A stretch of 64,000 nucleotides of DNA from Sympetrum striolatum (GCA_947579665.1 OX388351.1:54940939-55004938); one strand, 5' to 3'; counted from the first letter of the stretch, positions 10,129 through 22,999 are shown. Notes: generated by a model from the sequence alone, not told the origin. Numbers and translations: made by a program.

Positions 10129-13100
10129 CCTACTCCCTGTGATTTTTAATTGCGTGCATGAGCTGCATTCGAATTAATTGTCTTGAAATGGTCAGTAAGA
10201 TAAAAAATGAATTCGAAAAATAAAAATGCGGTGGCGTGCACATAAAATATTTTAGTGATCATGCATGCTCGGAATTTTTGAATGGGAAAATTTTGGTTTC
10301 TCATAATTTCCCACGTAGATGAGAAATCTTTCCACTGCCCACATTCTACTGGACCAAATATTTCATAAACAGCACATAGTTGAAGCTTGGACTGCTTTTA
10401 AATTCTTGGGATGCTCAATTGGGATGAATAGCATTAATTGGATAAAGTATAAAGAAAAATTGAGGAATTTTAAAGGTTCTCATATAACTTCTATAAGTAC
10501 TATTTCAAACATTTTTTCGTTTACGTATTTGTATTTGATAAGTGGCAGATATATCATATTGGCTGTTTTGAAAATGCTTCATCATATTTTGACACCTATA
10601 ATTTCTATCTTGGTAAAGTATTATTTAAATTTAACAATCTATGCACCCTACTCTTTCAAACAATAGTTCTATTACTTTTTATACAAAGAGGATATCTTCA
10701 TAAGGCTCTTTTTTTTGGGTAAGATGAAAAGAGTTAGTTAATTCTTCATCATAGTAGCTAATGTTTATATTATTTTTACTAATGTTTGCATTACTTTACT
10801 TTAATTTTTGTATTTCATTTTTATTATAGCGATGTAGGCTTATGCTAAAGATAATAAGGCATATTATTGAATTCTATCACTTCAGAAGAAAATTTGTAAA
10901 TATTTAATATAAATGTCATAGTGAAGAAACGGAAGTGTAATGGATAAGCTTTGCATGAGTTTCTAATAAATGATGACACTGAGTGCTATATTATTAGATG
11001 AAAACGTAAAATATTAAAATACAGAGACTAATATAGTATTTTCAGGACAGCTATTATGTAATTTACAGCAATTAAGTTTGATTGATATGAGTAGAAAATT
11101 ATTCCCATGCATAAATAGATTATGATAACTTAAAATTACTACAGTGAATTCTGCGAATACAGTTTTATAAATTTTGGTGAAGCACTGTTCGATTTTCAAA
11201 CTGTATTACTCGCTTGTCATTGCTCAGCCGTACTGTAATCCTTTGGCACATTGAACACCAATTTGATTCGGAAAAATGCGATCTTTACTTTGGAACTGTT
11301 CGAACGTAATTAAAAGAAGAATCTAGGAAATAATTCTGGGAACAGCACTTGGTTTTGGTTCCAATTTTTTAAATCCACCAGAATCAAAGTAGGTTTCTTC
11401 GTATTTGATTACATTTTAGTTTGTTCCATTCTTGTTTCTCCCAATGCTGAATCTCTCTAGCGCAAAATCGAAACAAATGCACTCCTTGTGAATTGAGCCT
11501 ATTTAATGACCTTTTGATCGAGAGTTAGTAAAGTAAAGAGCAAACGGAACGAAAGTCAGTAGCGCTACTGCATTTCTACCAAATAGTCCAATGAATATTT
11601 CTACCAATAAATCTTTAAATAGGCAACCTCGCCGCGCGTGCAAAAATCAAAGCATTTTAAAGCGACTGGCACACACATAGTTTTTGCCGTATCCAAAGTC
11701 CCATTTTCTAGGAATTGAGCTTAAAAGCATAGCTCAAAGGGCTGAATTGGGATGAAAGCATCTAAATCTATTTCAGTTTGACGCATTATCAGCGTGTGCT
11801 GCATTAAATGACACACATGGACATAGGTTAGATATTTTACATGAATAATAGCCATGTGACATGAAATTGCGATGACTTTTATAGGAGGCGCGGTGGTCGA
11901 AATAGTAATATGGCAAGCAGGAAGTATTTGGAAAACATATAGCATTCAAACGGTGAATGACAGTTTGGTCGACCCGTTTGAGTAAATCAAAAAGCAAGTT
12001 ATTCGTCGCATGCCTCTAATTTCGCTTGAAAAATGTGTATCCAATCAAAGAACGGATAAATCAAATTGCTGATTTATCTGGACTATATCCCAACAAATTT
12101 TCCTCGTTCAACAAGAGCCTGTTACGTTCGAAAAGCTTCCATCGACGATTGGAATGACATTTTGAGATAGCTTCGACATTTCATGTTAAATGAGTGAAAA
12201 TATAATAGATATTTGAGCCAATTCATTTCCTGTAAAGGAAAGGAAATTAAGGGACGTAAATGCCTGAATTAATATTAATTTGAGCATATGACTGCACTTT
12301 ATCTTTGAAAAAGATTTGTAGAAGACTAAATATTAAGATGAAAAGGTATCCTGAAGAAAGGAACGGATTTTTTATTGTTCTAACGAAACTCTACCCTTTT
12401 TTCTTCGGATTGGCTAGTAAAAGAGGTCATCAAAAACAGGGAAATTCCTTTCAAGCAATTCAAAATATATATATTCACGATGGCACTTGATATTCTGTTT
12501 AAGATTTTTCTAATTATTATTATCAATCCATTTAATATTAAAAATAGACAATGAACCATACAAAATTGCTTACCAAAATACAAACATTAATCAAATAATT
12601 ACTGTGAGTTATGAAATACGGTATTGAATAACAAACATTTTGGTAATGACTATAAATTGGCATTGGGGTATCCGAAAATTAAGTTATGAATATCTTCTAC
12701 CTGACGTTTATAAATTACAGTATTTCTTAAGAAGTAGATTCCATCCATTGAGATAAGACGAAGATATATTGGTCTATAACTTCGCTGAATTAGCTTTCCA
12801 TGATTAGATTCAACTATGCAACGCTGGAAGCAAAACTATTTAGAAAATGTACGCTAAGTTAGAAAATTCCAAGAGGGTGATATCGCAAGGCCCAATCTCA
12901 ATGAATCAAAAGCGGGGATCGATTTCAAGAGGCCAAGTTATTCAAGCATAGCTGCGACCTTGATTTGAAAATCACCATCCTGCAATCGATACGCTACGAT
13001 AATAACTGATAATTTCGGTACATTAAATCCGCATTTTCTGTGAAGAAATAAGATAACTATCAAACTTATTTTTACTCATTTTAGTTATGTATGTTCTTAT

Positions 13101-15165
13101 TTACATACGGGTATTATACGGGTATGATAGGAGGAATTCGATACACCTTTTAACGTTCTTTACACCGTTGGAAACTTTTGCAATAAATTAACGCCATGAA
13201 AGTTTTATCTCGAATCGGGTGCAAGATCTTTGCTCGAAAGAACTGATTTCTCGAATATCGAGGAAGGATATTGAGATTATGTGAACGAAACGTAATTTTC
13301 ATAAACGAATTGGACCATAAGTCTTTCTAATTGATAAAAATGATAATACATAGTGACCAGGCTATCTTATAACCTTTTAGGAATATAATTTAACGATTGT
13401 CAGATACCAAAAAAGGTGGAAATTTCAGAGAATTCAATATGATAAACCCAATGACTATCTTACCACATTAATCATCTCTGAAAGTGCAAGAAAACATTAA
13501 AAATATTAATATCGAATTCTGGTATCGTAAAAATAGAAAAAAATTGTGAAAATTGAAGGGCTCGTACAACAGTACCGCACATATAAGGGATATAGTATAT
13601 TGCAAAAATCATGAAATGTCTCATATTAGATGAAAGTTAACAGCAAGCAAAAAATTCTCTTGGAACCACGAATTCTGTATTTATGTCGAGTTAAAAGTAT
13701 TATTAGACGATTGATCTAACTACAGTGTTTTTCTACTAATAATAACTAGTGATTGCCCAGTGATAGAAATTCGACCGTCATTCATTAAATGTTTAAGTTT
13801 GAGTGATTGAATGTTTGAATTTTGAGGTTGTTTACTACGGCAAAATTTCAAAAAATTTTAATTCCTTTTCCCATAGATTTCGTAATTTAGACTCGAATAC
13901 GATATTATACGACCGAAATAAAAATTTTCGTTCAATTTTCTTTCATACGATATCCATCGTGATCTCGTACGACCATTATTTCTTATTTAATTCCGCAAAA
14001 TAAAAAACGTCAGCAATCGATGAAAACGAACTTTACGTGCATTTCTTACGACAGATGATTCGAACCGTCCAGAGTCGAACCAAGGATACTCTGGACTAAG
14101 ATTTTAGCTTTGTGCACTCCTTCTTCATGTAAACTTTAACTATACCAAATCTCAAACTCCTCCGTTCGCGCAATATCCTTCAAAACGGATCCAAAGTTTT
14201 CTCTTCTCGTATTAATATATAGATTATAATAGGTTTCAAATCTCTTAGGTTTACGTATCATTATCATTGATTTTTGTTTACTTTTGTTTGTTTTGTCAAG
14301 CAATACGGAAAATTATATCCCCGCGTTCAAATAAACTCAAAGACACTTTTTACAAAAAGCTTGGTACGTTTCATAAAAAAACTAACTTACTTTCCTTTAT
14401 TGAATAATTCAAAAGGATAGTTAAATTTATATTAAAATAATTAAATCGGAAAAATAAAATCATTAAATTGAGGAAAATCAACAAATTTATTATACGATAA
14501 AGGAGTTGCATAAAGTAATATCTGGTGATATTGAATCAATTTCTCTTTTATGTATCTGACTCTTTGTGTACATAATTCAAATTTATTAGTGAACATAAAC
14601 AGTGGTAGTTATACGTTCAGTTGAATTTTATTTCTTCAATTTCAAGTGAGAAGATTACTATTTAAGTCCACCTGGAGTTGCAAGCTCCTCACAGGAATTC
14701 AGATGCTATCGTTCCAAAATATCCCACAAAAATATTACCTACAAATATTTAGCCTTATTAGGTCCCCTTAAATTTGAAATATAAGTCCCCTACTGGTCAA
14801 CAATAGTTGAATTTCACGAATAAACCCTTAAGAAGACTCTCGTAAATGACCAATAGTTAAAAACATCGTCATCAGATAACGTTTGAAATAGATAGAACGT
14901 TTTAAATAGATAGCACCCACGAATCTTATGTTATTAGCTCTCCTCTGCCTATACCTATGATATCCAATGGAAACCACCCACATTTCAAGCATTACATTGA
15001 AAAATATTGAAATCCTCGTGAAAGAAAAAATAGAATTAAAAATTTAGCTCACATTATTAATTTTAATTGCCATGGGCAGGAAAAATTACTCCTTAGATTA
15101 ATCACCAATTACCTTGTGGGCCGAATTGAAAACACGCTAATGCCAAACAGGTATTAGAAATACTA
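10124..15165. other. AT-rich DNA with one stable small stem
   Basis: About 5 kb with no named repeat or gene. A 115-codon frame at 10319-10666 is AT-biased, hydrophobic at its end and matches nothing I know. At 14067-14096, GTCCAGAGT and ACTCTGGAC form a perfect 9-bp stem over a 12-base loop. Its loop holds CGAACC, so it may be a worn tRNA-like fragment. Confidence 0.4.
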
Positions 15166-15169
15166 GCAC

Positions 15170-15770
15170 ACAAAAGCGTAGGTGAAGCACAGCGAATTCT
15201 GTTAACCCCACATCCCGACTGATATGGCTACGAAACAGCGGTTTCACGAATTTCATCAGAAATTAAACTCCGCCTCGGTTTTATATCGCCTAGGTTTTTT
15301 TTGAAGTCTACGCGGACCGAGATAACTGTCCTCCCGCGTGTTTGGTTGTTATCTATTCGCCCGAACGATGTCGCTTTTTCCCCATTCATCTCAGGTGAGT
15401 GGAAGAAGAGATTGTGAAAGAGTAAACACAGATATCCGCTGGCCTTTCATGAGTTGGAATGGAGAGAGAGAGAGAGAGAGGGAGAGGTCAGTTTTCGTTT
15501 GACACCACGTTCCTCCTTTCTGTAACACGAAGGGCAGATCGATACGGGCTGTCTTGTGGGAGGTAGGATGGAAGATTGATAGATAATCGCCATTGTGACT
15601 CTTTTGTATGATCAATGGCGGATTGGTGGGAACAAAAGGGTGGTTTGAAAGAGAGAGAACTAATAGGAAGGAACACTGAATGAGGTAAAAATAGTGGGAT
15701 GGGAAAAGGGGATGAAAGGCACACAAGAACAGAGAAATTGGGGATTCTATTTGCAACGGTGAGACTAAAA
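15170..15770. promoter_or_regulatory. CpG-richer island I3 with (GA)n and a donor-like site
   Basis: CG-rich from about 15170 to 15560. A (GA)n tract occupies 15462-15486. On the + strand ATG at 15368 opens nine codons that end exactly at a perfect CAG|GTGAGT donor (cut after 15394). Together these resemble a GAGA-type promoter region with a short first coding exon. The exon is only 27 bases, there is no visible partner exon, and each part could be chance. Confidence 0.3.
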
Positions 15771-17400
15771 TGAATCAAATAACACTGAACAAATATCTCA
15801 TCCAGAACTAAGGAGACTCTGTTTTGAGTTTAACTAAGCAATAGCAGAACTGAGATTCCAATGTCCTGATTTTCTGGGAACAGATACCTAGAAAAATGAC
15901 TTGAAGTGTTTATTATAAACTCTACATTACTTTTTTCGATATGCGAAAATTTTTAATCCAACTTAACTATCATTTATTTTACTCCTCCCTATTTAGTCTT
16001 ATGAAAATATTTTTCAAATACCTGAACTCTTATCTTTGAAATGTTTGTACTTAGTAGTATTGAATCGTAATTTTATACAATATTCTCATATTTGCCTATC
16101 CTTCGTGCCAACTATCGCATCTTATTGTTGTATTCTATTTCATATTACATTTTAAAATTTAAAATGATGAAATTGTATAAATATTCAACAAAAAATGACA
16201 TAGGAATATTTTTATTTTTAATACAAAAGTAATATATTTCTGGCTCATCTATGGACACATAAAAGCTATTTTAAAAAGATATGCTGCTAGTATGGACGTG
16301 CCATGAATTACACGTAAATATTCACAGAACCTTATATTTCATTTATTATTTTTATGTATTTTCTTAGTGTAAGCATGTAGCAAGTGCAAATATTCCACAG
16401 AACACGCGTTGTATCGCATTTCATTTTACAACCAAAATGAATTTCGCAATTCCTAACCGTTCTAATCCAATTATACGAGCGAGTTAATCACAGGATAAAC
16501 TGAAGAGTTTGTTTAACAAACGTAAACTGAAAAATCAATATCACGGTGTGCATAAGGGTCTATTCGGATTGAAATATCTGAATCAATAATGTATTCCTCA
16601 ATATTATTCAATGGGATGTTTCCCATGGATAACAAGCTCTTGGATAGAACTAAAAATCACTCTTTGGGAAACATAACACGAAGAATAAATTTTTATAACC
16701 GGTTTTTGACCAGCAGCCTCTGAGAAAATAAAGAATTTTAAGCAACCCGTTCTGAAACATTTTGTGAGAGTTTTTCGTTCTTCGCTGTGTTTATTCGATG
16801 CATCTACTATTGCATATTAACTTCGAGGCGAAATAAATCCGTGCTTTATTTATTGCACTGCTTGTAACAATTGCACTTATAAAAATATTATTTATTATTG
16901 GACGAAATGGGAACTAGGAATTCCCATTTTCCAATAACTCTTAACAAATTGTATAGATATATGATAGGACATCTCCTTCCGGTACACTTTGAAGATTATC
17001 AAGATACCATGATGTGATAAAAAAGAGTAGATTACACCCTTAAGGACTGATTACCCTATCGGCCACCTTCTCCGTAACGGATGAAGCCAAGAGCATAAGA
17101 TAATATATCAAACTAATGATGCTGAGATAATAGGATTTCAGTACAAACCTGTAATTTTGGTATTATTTGTTATAAATTATAAATATTTCTGAGATAATGT
17201 CAAAGTAAGTAGTCATGGAAGCTTCTCTTACTCAGTTGCTAAAATGGCAACGTAGAACTCATTACTAGCAACTCAACTCGGACCTATTTTTCAACAGTAC
17301 CGATAGTTTATAATGAGTCTGTATATTTCATTTTATGCTCTCTTCATAATGTTTTGGTATTTAGTCCAAACAAATATTTTGTTTATTTATTCTTATAAAT
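15771..17400. other. AT-rich DNA with a small inverted repeat
   Basis: TTATTGGACGAAATGGGA (16895-16912) pairs imperfectly with 16922-16936. An AACCGGTTTTTGACC string near 16697 recalls the hammerhead-like family but lacks the rest of the core. Nothing else supported. Confidence 0.4.
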
Positions 17401-17401
17401 A

Positions 17402-17651
17402 CATTATTTTTCAGGTTAACGGAAAAGCCCTCGTTCTGTTTATTGGTTAATGTAAATAAATATAAATACGATTATTGTAGCTGAAAATATAAAATTCACT
17501 ATTTAGAGACAGTCGCCGGTATTCATGCATTATTTTTCAGATCACCGAAAAGCCCTCGTTCTGTTTATTGATTAATGTAAATAAATATAAATACGATTAT
17601 TGTAGCTGAAAATATAAAATTTACTATTTAGAGGCAGTCACCGGTATTCAT
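17402..17651. repeat. tandem duplication, about 126-bp unit
   Basis: Two head-to-tail copies, 17402-17527 and 17528-17651, both running from CATTATTTTTCAG through AAAGCCCTCGTTCTGTTTAT to CCGGTATTCAT. They differ at only a handful of sites plus a one-base indel, so the duplication is fairly recent. Confidence 0.9.
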
Positions 17652-17781
17652 CTTTTCGTGAATGATGACATAAGAAATAGCTAATATCTGCGGCAAGTTC
17701 TTTTTGGCTAACAGAGTCAACGGTATTGCAGATTACTTATTGTTAGAATTTAGCATTTATATCACCAATACCTAAGCTCCA

Positions 17782-17842
17782 TGAGTAATAGATGATCATC
17801 ATCGTGAGTAATAAGTGAGTAATAGATGATCATCATTGTGAG
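17782..17842. repeat. short tandem duplication, 34-bp period
   Basis: TGAGTAATAGATGATCATCA is repeated 34 bases later with CGTGAGT/TGTGAGT following. The second copy is partial. Confidence 0.85.
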
Positions 17843-17869
17843 TTAGATGCGTGATAAGCTTGAATAGAC

Positions 17870-18180
17870 GGAGGTCTTGTTTTGAGATACACAGCGGTGT
17901 ATTTTACATATACAAGAGGGACGCAGAGAGAGACCGAACGAGAGGGACATTCCTTTCCACAAGCCCTCCCCAAAATCACTCCTTGTTCTGCCACAAACAC
18001 AATCTTTCCCTGCGCCTCTTTCTCCATGACAACAATGCCTGTCTCTCGCTTTCCTTTAGGCCTACGGATGCCTCTCATTCCCTCCCCCCCCCAAACGTCT
18101 CTCACCGATGACAATGAACATTCCCACTCTCCCTCTCACGCGGCGTGGAGCGCATTATAGGTGTGTAACTTTTCGCCGGT
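17870..18180. promoter_or_regulatory. CpG/pyrimidine-rich island I4 with GAGA site
   Basis: CAGAGAGAGAC lies at 17934-17944, followed by a C/T-rich stretch with a run of nine C's near 18085. Open frames on both strands (86-93 codons) overlap each other and have low-complexity composition, so I do not call them genes. Confidence 0.25.
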
Positions 18181-18517
18181 ACTTCCCCATGTTAAAGTAT
18201 CGGAACTTCATAATAAGGGAATGATGTAACAGTTAACTATGGCAGGAAAAAAGTTCCACATTTAAGTTTATTGCTGTTAGACTGGTTTCGTGTGGAAATT
18301 TACGGAGATTTCTCTTGCTATAGTTGAAATTTTGTTCCACAAAGTACAGCTTGGGATGATTGAATTAGTTCGTAATAGTAAACGTTTCGCTGATCTATAG
18401 AGAAATCTTTTCCCTTTCTGTAAGAGATATTTACAGCAAGGTTTCTCAAGTGGTACTTTATGAAGCTCTAGAGCTTAAATACGGGTCAGGTGCTTCACAG
18501 ATGAATTTGATTAATAG
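18181..18517. other. AT-rich DNA with weak inverted GTTCCAC strings
   Basis: AGTTCCACA near 18250, TGTGGAA near 18291 and TTGTTCCACAAAG near 18333 recur in alternating orientation. This may be an old fold-back remnant. Confidence 0.3.
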
Positions 18518-18598
18518 TACACTCCTGGCCAAAATTAACGCAGCACCTCCCTAGCGATCCTTACGGCCGGTGCTGCGTTAATTTTGGCCAGGGGTGTA
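18518..18598. mobile_element. mini mariner/Tc1-type palindromic element
   Basis: 30-bp arms (18518-18547 and 18569-18598) are inverted with a single mismatch around a 21-bp loop. Each arm begins with TA and continues CACYCCTGGCCAAAATT and AACGCAGCACC inward. TA at both edges is the target duplication of Tc1/mariner elements. At 81 bp including the TAs this is little more than two terminal repeats. No transposase. Near-perfect arms imply a young copy. Confidence 0.85.
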
Positions 18599-20159
18599 CA
18601 ATAAGCAATGAAAACAAATGGTTTACAAATGGTTACATGGTTTACTTGATTTCATAAAAAAAGAATGGGGAGTCTGCCGTAGGTTTTATGATCTTTAGAA
18701 GGAAAAACTGAGATTCATGTCCTTTCATCCACCTAACCTTTCATCAATGATATTGATAAAAAAACATAACTAATTTGGATTTTGATGAGAATGTAAAGGA
18801 AAACTTAAGGAAGGGTGCATATTAGAAAATTGTAATATATTTACTTCGAATAAAAGATCCTCAGCAAACAATTAACCTCAAAGAAAGGGTTTGTGAAAAA
18901 CCTACTAACATTGAAATCTAAACTATGTAAAGGGAAGCTGTATATAGCATAGAATTTACAAAAACAGAGCAATAACAAATATTACATAAAACAAAATAAA
19001 TTGCTGTACTCCTTGCAGTCACTTACTAAGGGAAAAGAGTAGAAACTACAAGAAAATTAGCATTTCAAACATACTAAAAAAATCTAAACTTTAAAATTGT
19101 ATAAGAATCAAAATTAGAAGTATGTTCAATCTAAAATTTACATCTTTATAAGATTTTAAGGGAATTAAAAGGTCTGGTATAATGCATTGTTCTGACTAAG
19201 GTCCAAAACCAAGAATCTATCCTGGATCTTACTTTTCTTCGGGTTTTAGTCCCAGCTATCTCAGACTTATCTATTTCGTCTCTTCAATTACTAAAGTATG
19301 GTAATTCATGTTATTAATGATCATTTTTTCTATTGTTGATTCTACAACGCTCAAAATTTCTCGAACCTTTTTCTTGCGAGAATAGCGAGCATGTGAAATC
19401 TAAAACTCTGTAAATTCCGTACCCAAAATTTCAAGAGCATCTTAAATGTAGTAATACATGATTTGGCACATCATAAATGTGGTAAAATAATGTCTACAGA
19501 TACTGTGAATGAAATAATCAACTCCTTTTGGTGTTTCGATACCTCTTTAAGGTTAAGAAACAATATGTTTGGTATTTAATAAGCAGTAGGATGATTACAG
19601 TGATGAAAGTTATCAAATTCCTCTTTGTCACAAGTTGAGGATTTACGGTGGAAAGACGACTGAATCTTGAGTAATCCTGCCGGATATGGTTTGGGGAAAA
19701 TGTGTTCCCGAAATTGGAGAATGTTCGCTTTGCTTCGTCGACCGCTCACATTCGGGAAATCAGGGAAATGTTCGCTACGACCATTCGATTGAAAAATTTG
19801 TTTCTTCTGCAAGCTCTACGCAAAAGGACAGGCTGGAAAAATAGGTTCAACGGTGAATGAACCTCCGAAAATAGCTGGGAGTCTACGTGAAGACAGATAA
19901 AGACATTATTTACTATATAGAAATATTGAAAAAACAAATGAAATAAATTATAGATATTTGATAAAATAAAAGCGTTTTTTAACTAACACAACACGGAATT
20001 TATAAAAAAAAGGTTTAAATACAGAAGTGATTTCTCAAAATTCTATGAATATATTCAACTATAATCGAATGTAGTTGCAAACATTTTAGATGGATTGTTT
20101 GGAATGTCGTTTGGCTCTTATTTATTATCTGAAAAGAAATATTGTTGTTAAATACAACA
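18599..20159. other. AT-rich DNA, nothing recognised
   Basis: The 19600-19850 stretch is a little richer in CG but shows no motif. Confidence 0.45.
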
Positions 20160-20312
20160 ATATATATTTTAGTCGATCGGTCTTATTACCGTGTTGGCAT
20201 CTTCAGGTAAAGATGTCATATGTATGTCCTCCTATCTCATATATAGGCATGTATCCTAAATATTCTATACCTTTAACCTGAAGATGACAATACGTTGACA
20301 AAACCGTTTCTA
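20160..20312. repeat. inverted pair of hammerhead-like motifs (H3, H4)
   Basis: On the minus strand at 20207-20170: CTGAAGATGCC, then ACACGG and a degraded AAGACCGATC. On the + strand at 20279-20312: CTGAAGATGA, then CAA-TACG-TTG, which can pair as stem II, then AAAACCG where GAAACCGG is expected. The two face each other as a palindrome separated by about 70 bp. Both cores are mutated, so activity is unlikely. Confidence 0.45.
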
Positions 20313-21706
20313 TTGACTGCAGCAATTTTAGTGCTCTTATTTGTTTTTATTCAGTGATCGTCTAAAGTGTGTTCATATTATTAGGTTGAAATTTTGTAGG
20401 AATTTTCTATATAGAACTGAAAATCTTTTAGAACTTCAGTATGTAGTTAATAAATCAAAATTGTGATCCTAGTAAAACATGAATGTAATGTATTTGATTG
20501 AAATCTTGTGAAGAAAGTACATATTGCAATGAAAAATGCCCTTAGAAAATTAAACCGAAAGCAATTATCAATGGCTTTAAAATAAGGCTGAATAAGGTTT
20601 TAGTCTCATAAGACTCTTGTAAAGATCATAAAATATTTCATTGCAGAAGCTCATGCCATCCCGTTCTCTCTCTTCATGATAATAAAAGAAAATAAGCACT
20701 AGCAAAACGGAAAATTACGCCTTTACGTCGTGAGTGTGATGAATCATAAAATTAAAATTAAGTAGACAATACACAATTCAAAACGACTTACAATGAAAAA
20801 ATAAAGGGAAATTGTTAGAAATAAAGTTAAACGTTTTTCAGGATGAAAATAGGATGTCTCGTAGAGGAATCGAAAACAGTTTTATTTTTATTAGAAATTT
20901 TGATAAAATATTTTGATGTGTTTGGGAATTATTCTTTACGAGGGTGTTTGTTGAGGATAACATAAAAACCTCGCCAACAGAGTCAATGTTAGGTATTGAT
21001 GCCAACCATCTGACAGAACGAATTAGGATACGTTTGTTCGTATTCTCACACTCCAAATATAAATCTTTACCAACATTTCTTTTCGGACCATATTGACATA
21101 ATGTAACTTCTTAAGGGTCGAGCGCAATATCTCTTGGATTTTAAAAATACTTTCCTCATGGCATTCATGTCTAACTTTCCATCCTTTTATTAACATGGAG
21201 GGATAGCAGAGTGGAACAAGTTTCTGGATCGCTCTTTAAGCCTTTTCCTAAAAATCCAAAACCATTAAAGAAGAAATTTGCGGAATTACTGTAGTGTGAA
21301 AGTATATGTTCAAATAATTGTATAATTAGTGAATAAATTTACAGGCGAAATGTGAGAAGAGTAGGGGACTGCCCGATAGAACGATATACGGCGGGAAGTA
21401 GATGTGCCCCTTGGCCGCTATGGGAGACGTGAAGGCCTACCAGTAACCCTGAAGAATATTCGATGACCTACCAGGTTATATATTTTATTTATTAAAAATC
21501 TGATGTGGCCAGCAGATGACTTTCTCCATACATAAGATGTAAATATTTATCTACGAAAGTAATCTCGAACTCTATATTCCATCTAAACTTTGAATATGAG
21601 TGATTATTTTATATATTATTATCTTTTACGTCACAAACATTATAAATAATGTTTTTCAGGACATGTTCGATGAAAAACGATGAAGTGGCCTTTCACCCCA
21701 GCGCCC
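20313..21706. other. AT-rich DNA with a small GC patch
   Basis: 21360-21480 is less AT-rich and repeat-free, without coding signs. Nothing else supported. Confidence 0.4.
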
Positions 21707-22350
21707 AGAGCGCCCACAACGTACATAATCAGCAACTTCCGGTTTATCAGTATTTCACAAATAACTCCTACACAATCAGTGATAAAAAAATATATTTCAT
21801 ACAAAAGTCATAGTAAATTACATTTTCTAAAACTTTTTTAAATAATAGTATATACCTAAATATCATATTTATGGAGATATTTTGAAAACCGGAAATGAGC
21901 TTTGAAGAATGAAGCTCAACATCCGTTAAACCAATTTTCTCCAAAATCTAATCAACTCTAAAGACACAAACCAAAATACTATACATGAAATTTGGTGTTG
22001 ATCCAACAAATACTTTTTATGTTAGAGCGCCCACAAAGTACATAATCAGCTACTTCCGGTTGATCAGTATTTCACGAATAACTCCTAATCAACCGGTGAT
22101 ACAAAAATATGTTAAATACAAAAGTTATAGTAGAACATATTATCTAAAACTTTTATTGCATATACAATATACCTATATATCATATTTATGGAGATATTTT
22201 GAAAACCGGAAATGAGCTTTGATGAATAGAGCTCGACTTCCGGTTTACCGATTTACTTGAAAAACTAATCAACTCTGACAGCACACACTACAGTACTACA
22301 TATGAATTTTGGTATTGATACGACTAATAGTTTTCACGTTAGAGCGCCCA
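21707..22350. repeat. tandem repeat, two 317-bp monomers plus start of a third
   Basis: AGAGCGCCCAC occurs at 21707, 22024 and (as AGAGCGCCCA) at 22341, exactly 317 bp apart each time. Shared blocks include ACTTCCGGTT, ATCAGTATTTCAC, AATAACTCCT and ATTTATGGAGATATTTTG. Within each monomer GAAAACCGGAAATGAGCTTTG and ACTTCCGGTT are partly complementary. The third monomer is cut off into (CA)n. This arrangement resembles an unclassified repeat common in invertebrate genomes, from memory and unverified. Confidence 0.85.
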
Positions 22351-22352
22351 CT

Positions 22353-22353
22353 G

Positions 22354-22393
<40 letters not shown>

Positions 22394-22420
22394 GCACACA
22401 CACACACATACACACAGACA
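22353..22420. repeat. (CA)n microsatellite
   Basis: About 68 bp of CA with a few G and T interruptions. It marks the junction between the 317-bp array and the terminal segment. Confidence 0.95.
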
Positions 22421-22552
22421 TCATTCCGAAAATGGTCAAAACGTGTTCTAGGGACCCCAAAACACGTATTTCCGTTGAAATCTCGAAGTCGATTTTTTTC
22501 ATGAAAACAATACTTTCTCTATACTTCGTATATGGAGAAAGTAAAAAGTAAT
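22421..22552. repeat. terminal segment with 3' hairpin, downstream of (CA)n
   Basis: ACGTGTT and AACACGT form an inner stem (about 22440-22468). ACTTTCTC-TATAC and GTATA-TG-GAGAAAGT (22512-22542) form a strong end hairpin. Simple repeat followed by a hairpin end hints at a rolling-circle or other terminal-structure element, but no CTRR end typical of Helitrons follows. Confidence 0.6.
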
Positions 22553-22995
22553 ATATTTATGAGAATATGATATGATTATGAGGAGTTATTTTTTCTCCTT
22601 AATGGTAATGAAGAGTAATGTACTTTTTCACCATTATTATTGTTATTTATAATTATCTCATTGATTAATGTATTGTGACGTGAATTGTTTACTCAAATAT
22701 TGTTTAAGAATTTTAATATATGCATAAATGTAGATTACATATAATCATTTTAAAATTAATCATCATTAATATAATATGTGGTTAGCTGTAGCCAGACCTT
22801 TTTCTAACAGCGGTGAACCTTGTAAATAGATAAATAAGGCATCCTTGCAAACAGTGCAAACATAACTCGCCAGAGATAAATTCCAATTGAGTAATTAACA
22901 ATAACAAGTGAATATTTTTATAACTTAAATACATTCATTCTTATTGGCAAAATATAAGAATTGAATCGATATTTTATACCAGAGATAAAATAATA
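22553..22995. other. AT-rich DNA, nothing recognised
   Basis: No structure supported. Confidence 0.5.
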
Positions 22996-22999
22996 AGTT

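Noticed and set aside
10319..10666. 115-codon frame as a small membrane protein
   Set aside because: Its hydrophobic end reflects T-rich codons in AT-rich DNA; no signal, domain or conserved neighbour supports it.
20199..20220. CAGGTAAAGATGTC, identical to the 3' part of the conserved microRNA miR-8
   Set aside because: The seed half (TAATACTGT) is absent, and the flanks are a hammerhead-like palindrome, not a miR-8 precursor arm. The match comes from the CTTCAGGT repeat motif.
22296..22502. Frames rich in Thr-His or Cys-Val
   Set aside because: Produced by translating the (CA)n microsatellite.
22512..22552. Helitron 3' end
   Set aside because: The hairpin is present but no CTRR terminus follows and no insertion between A and T could be shown.
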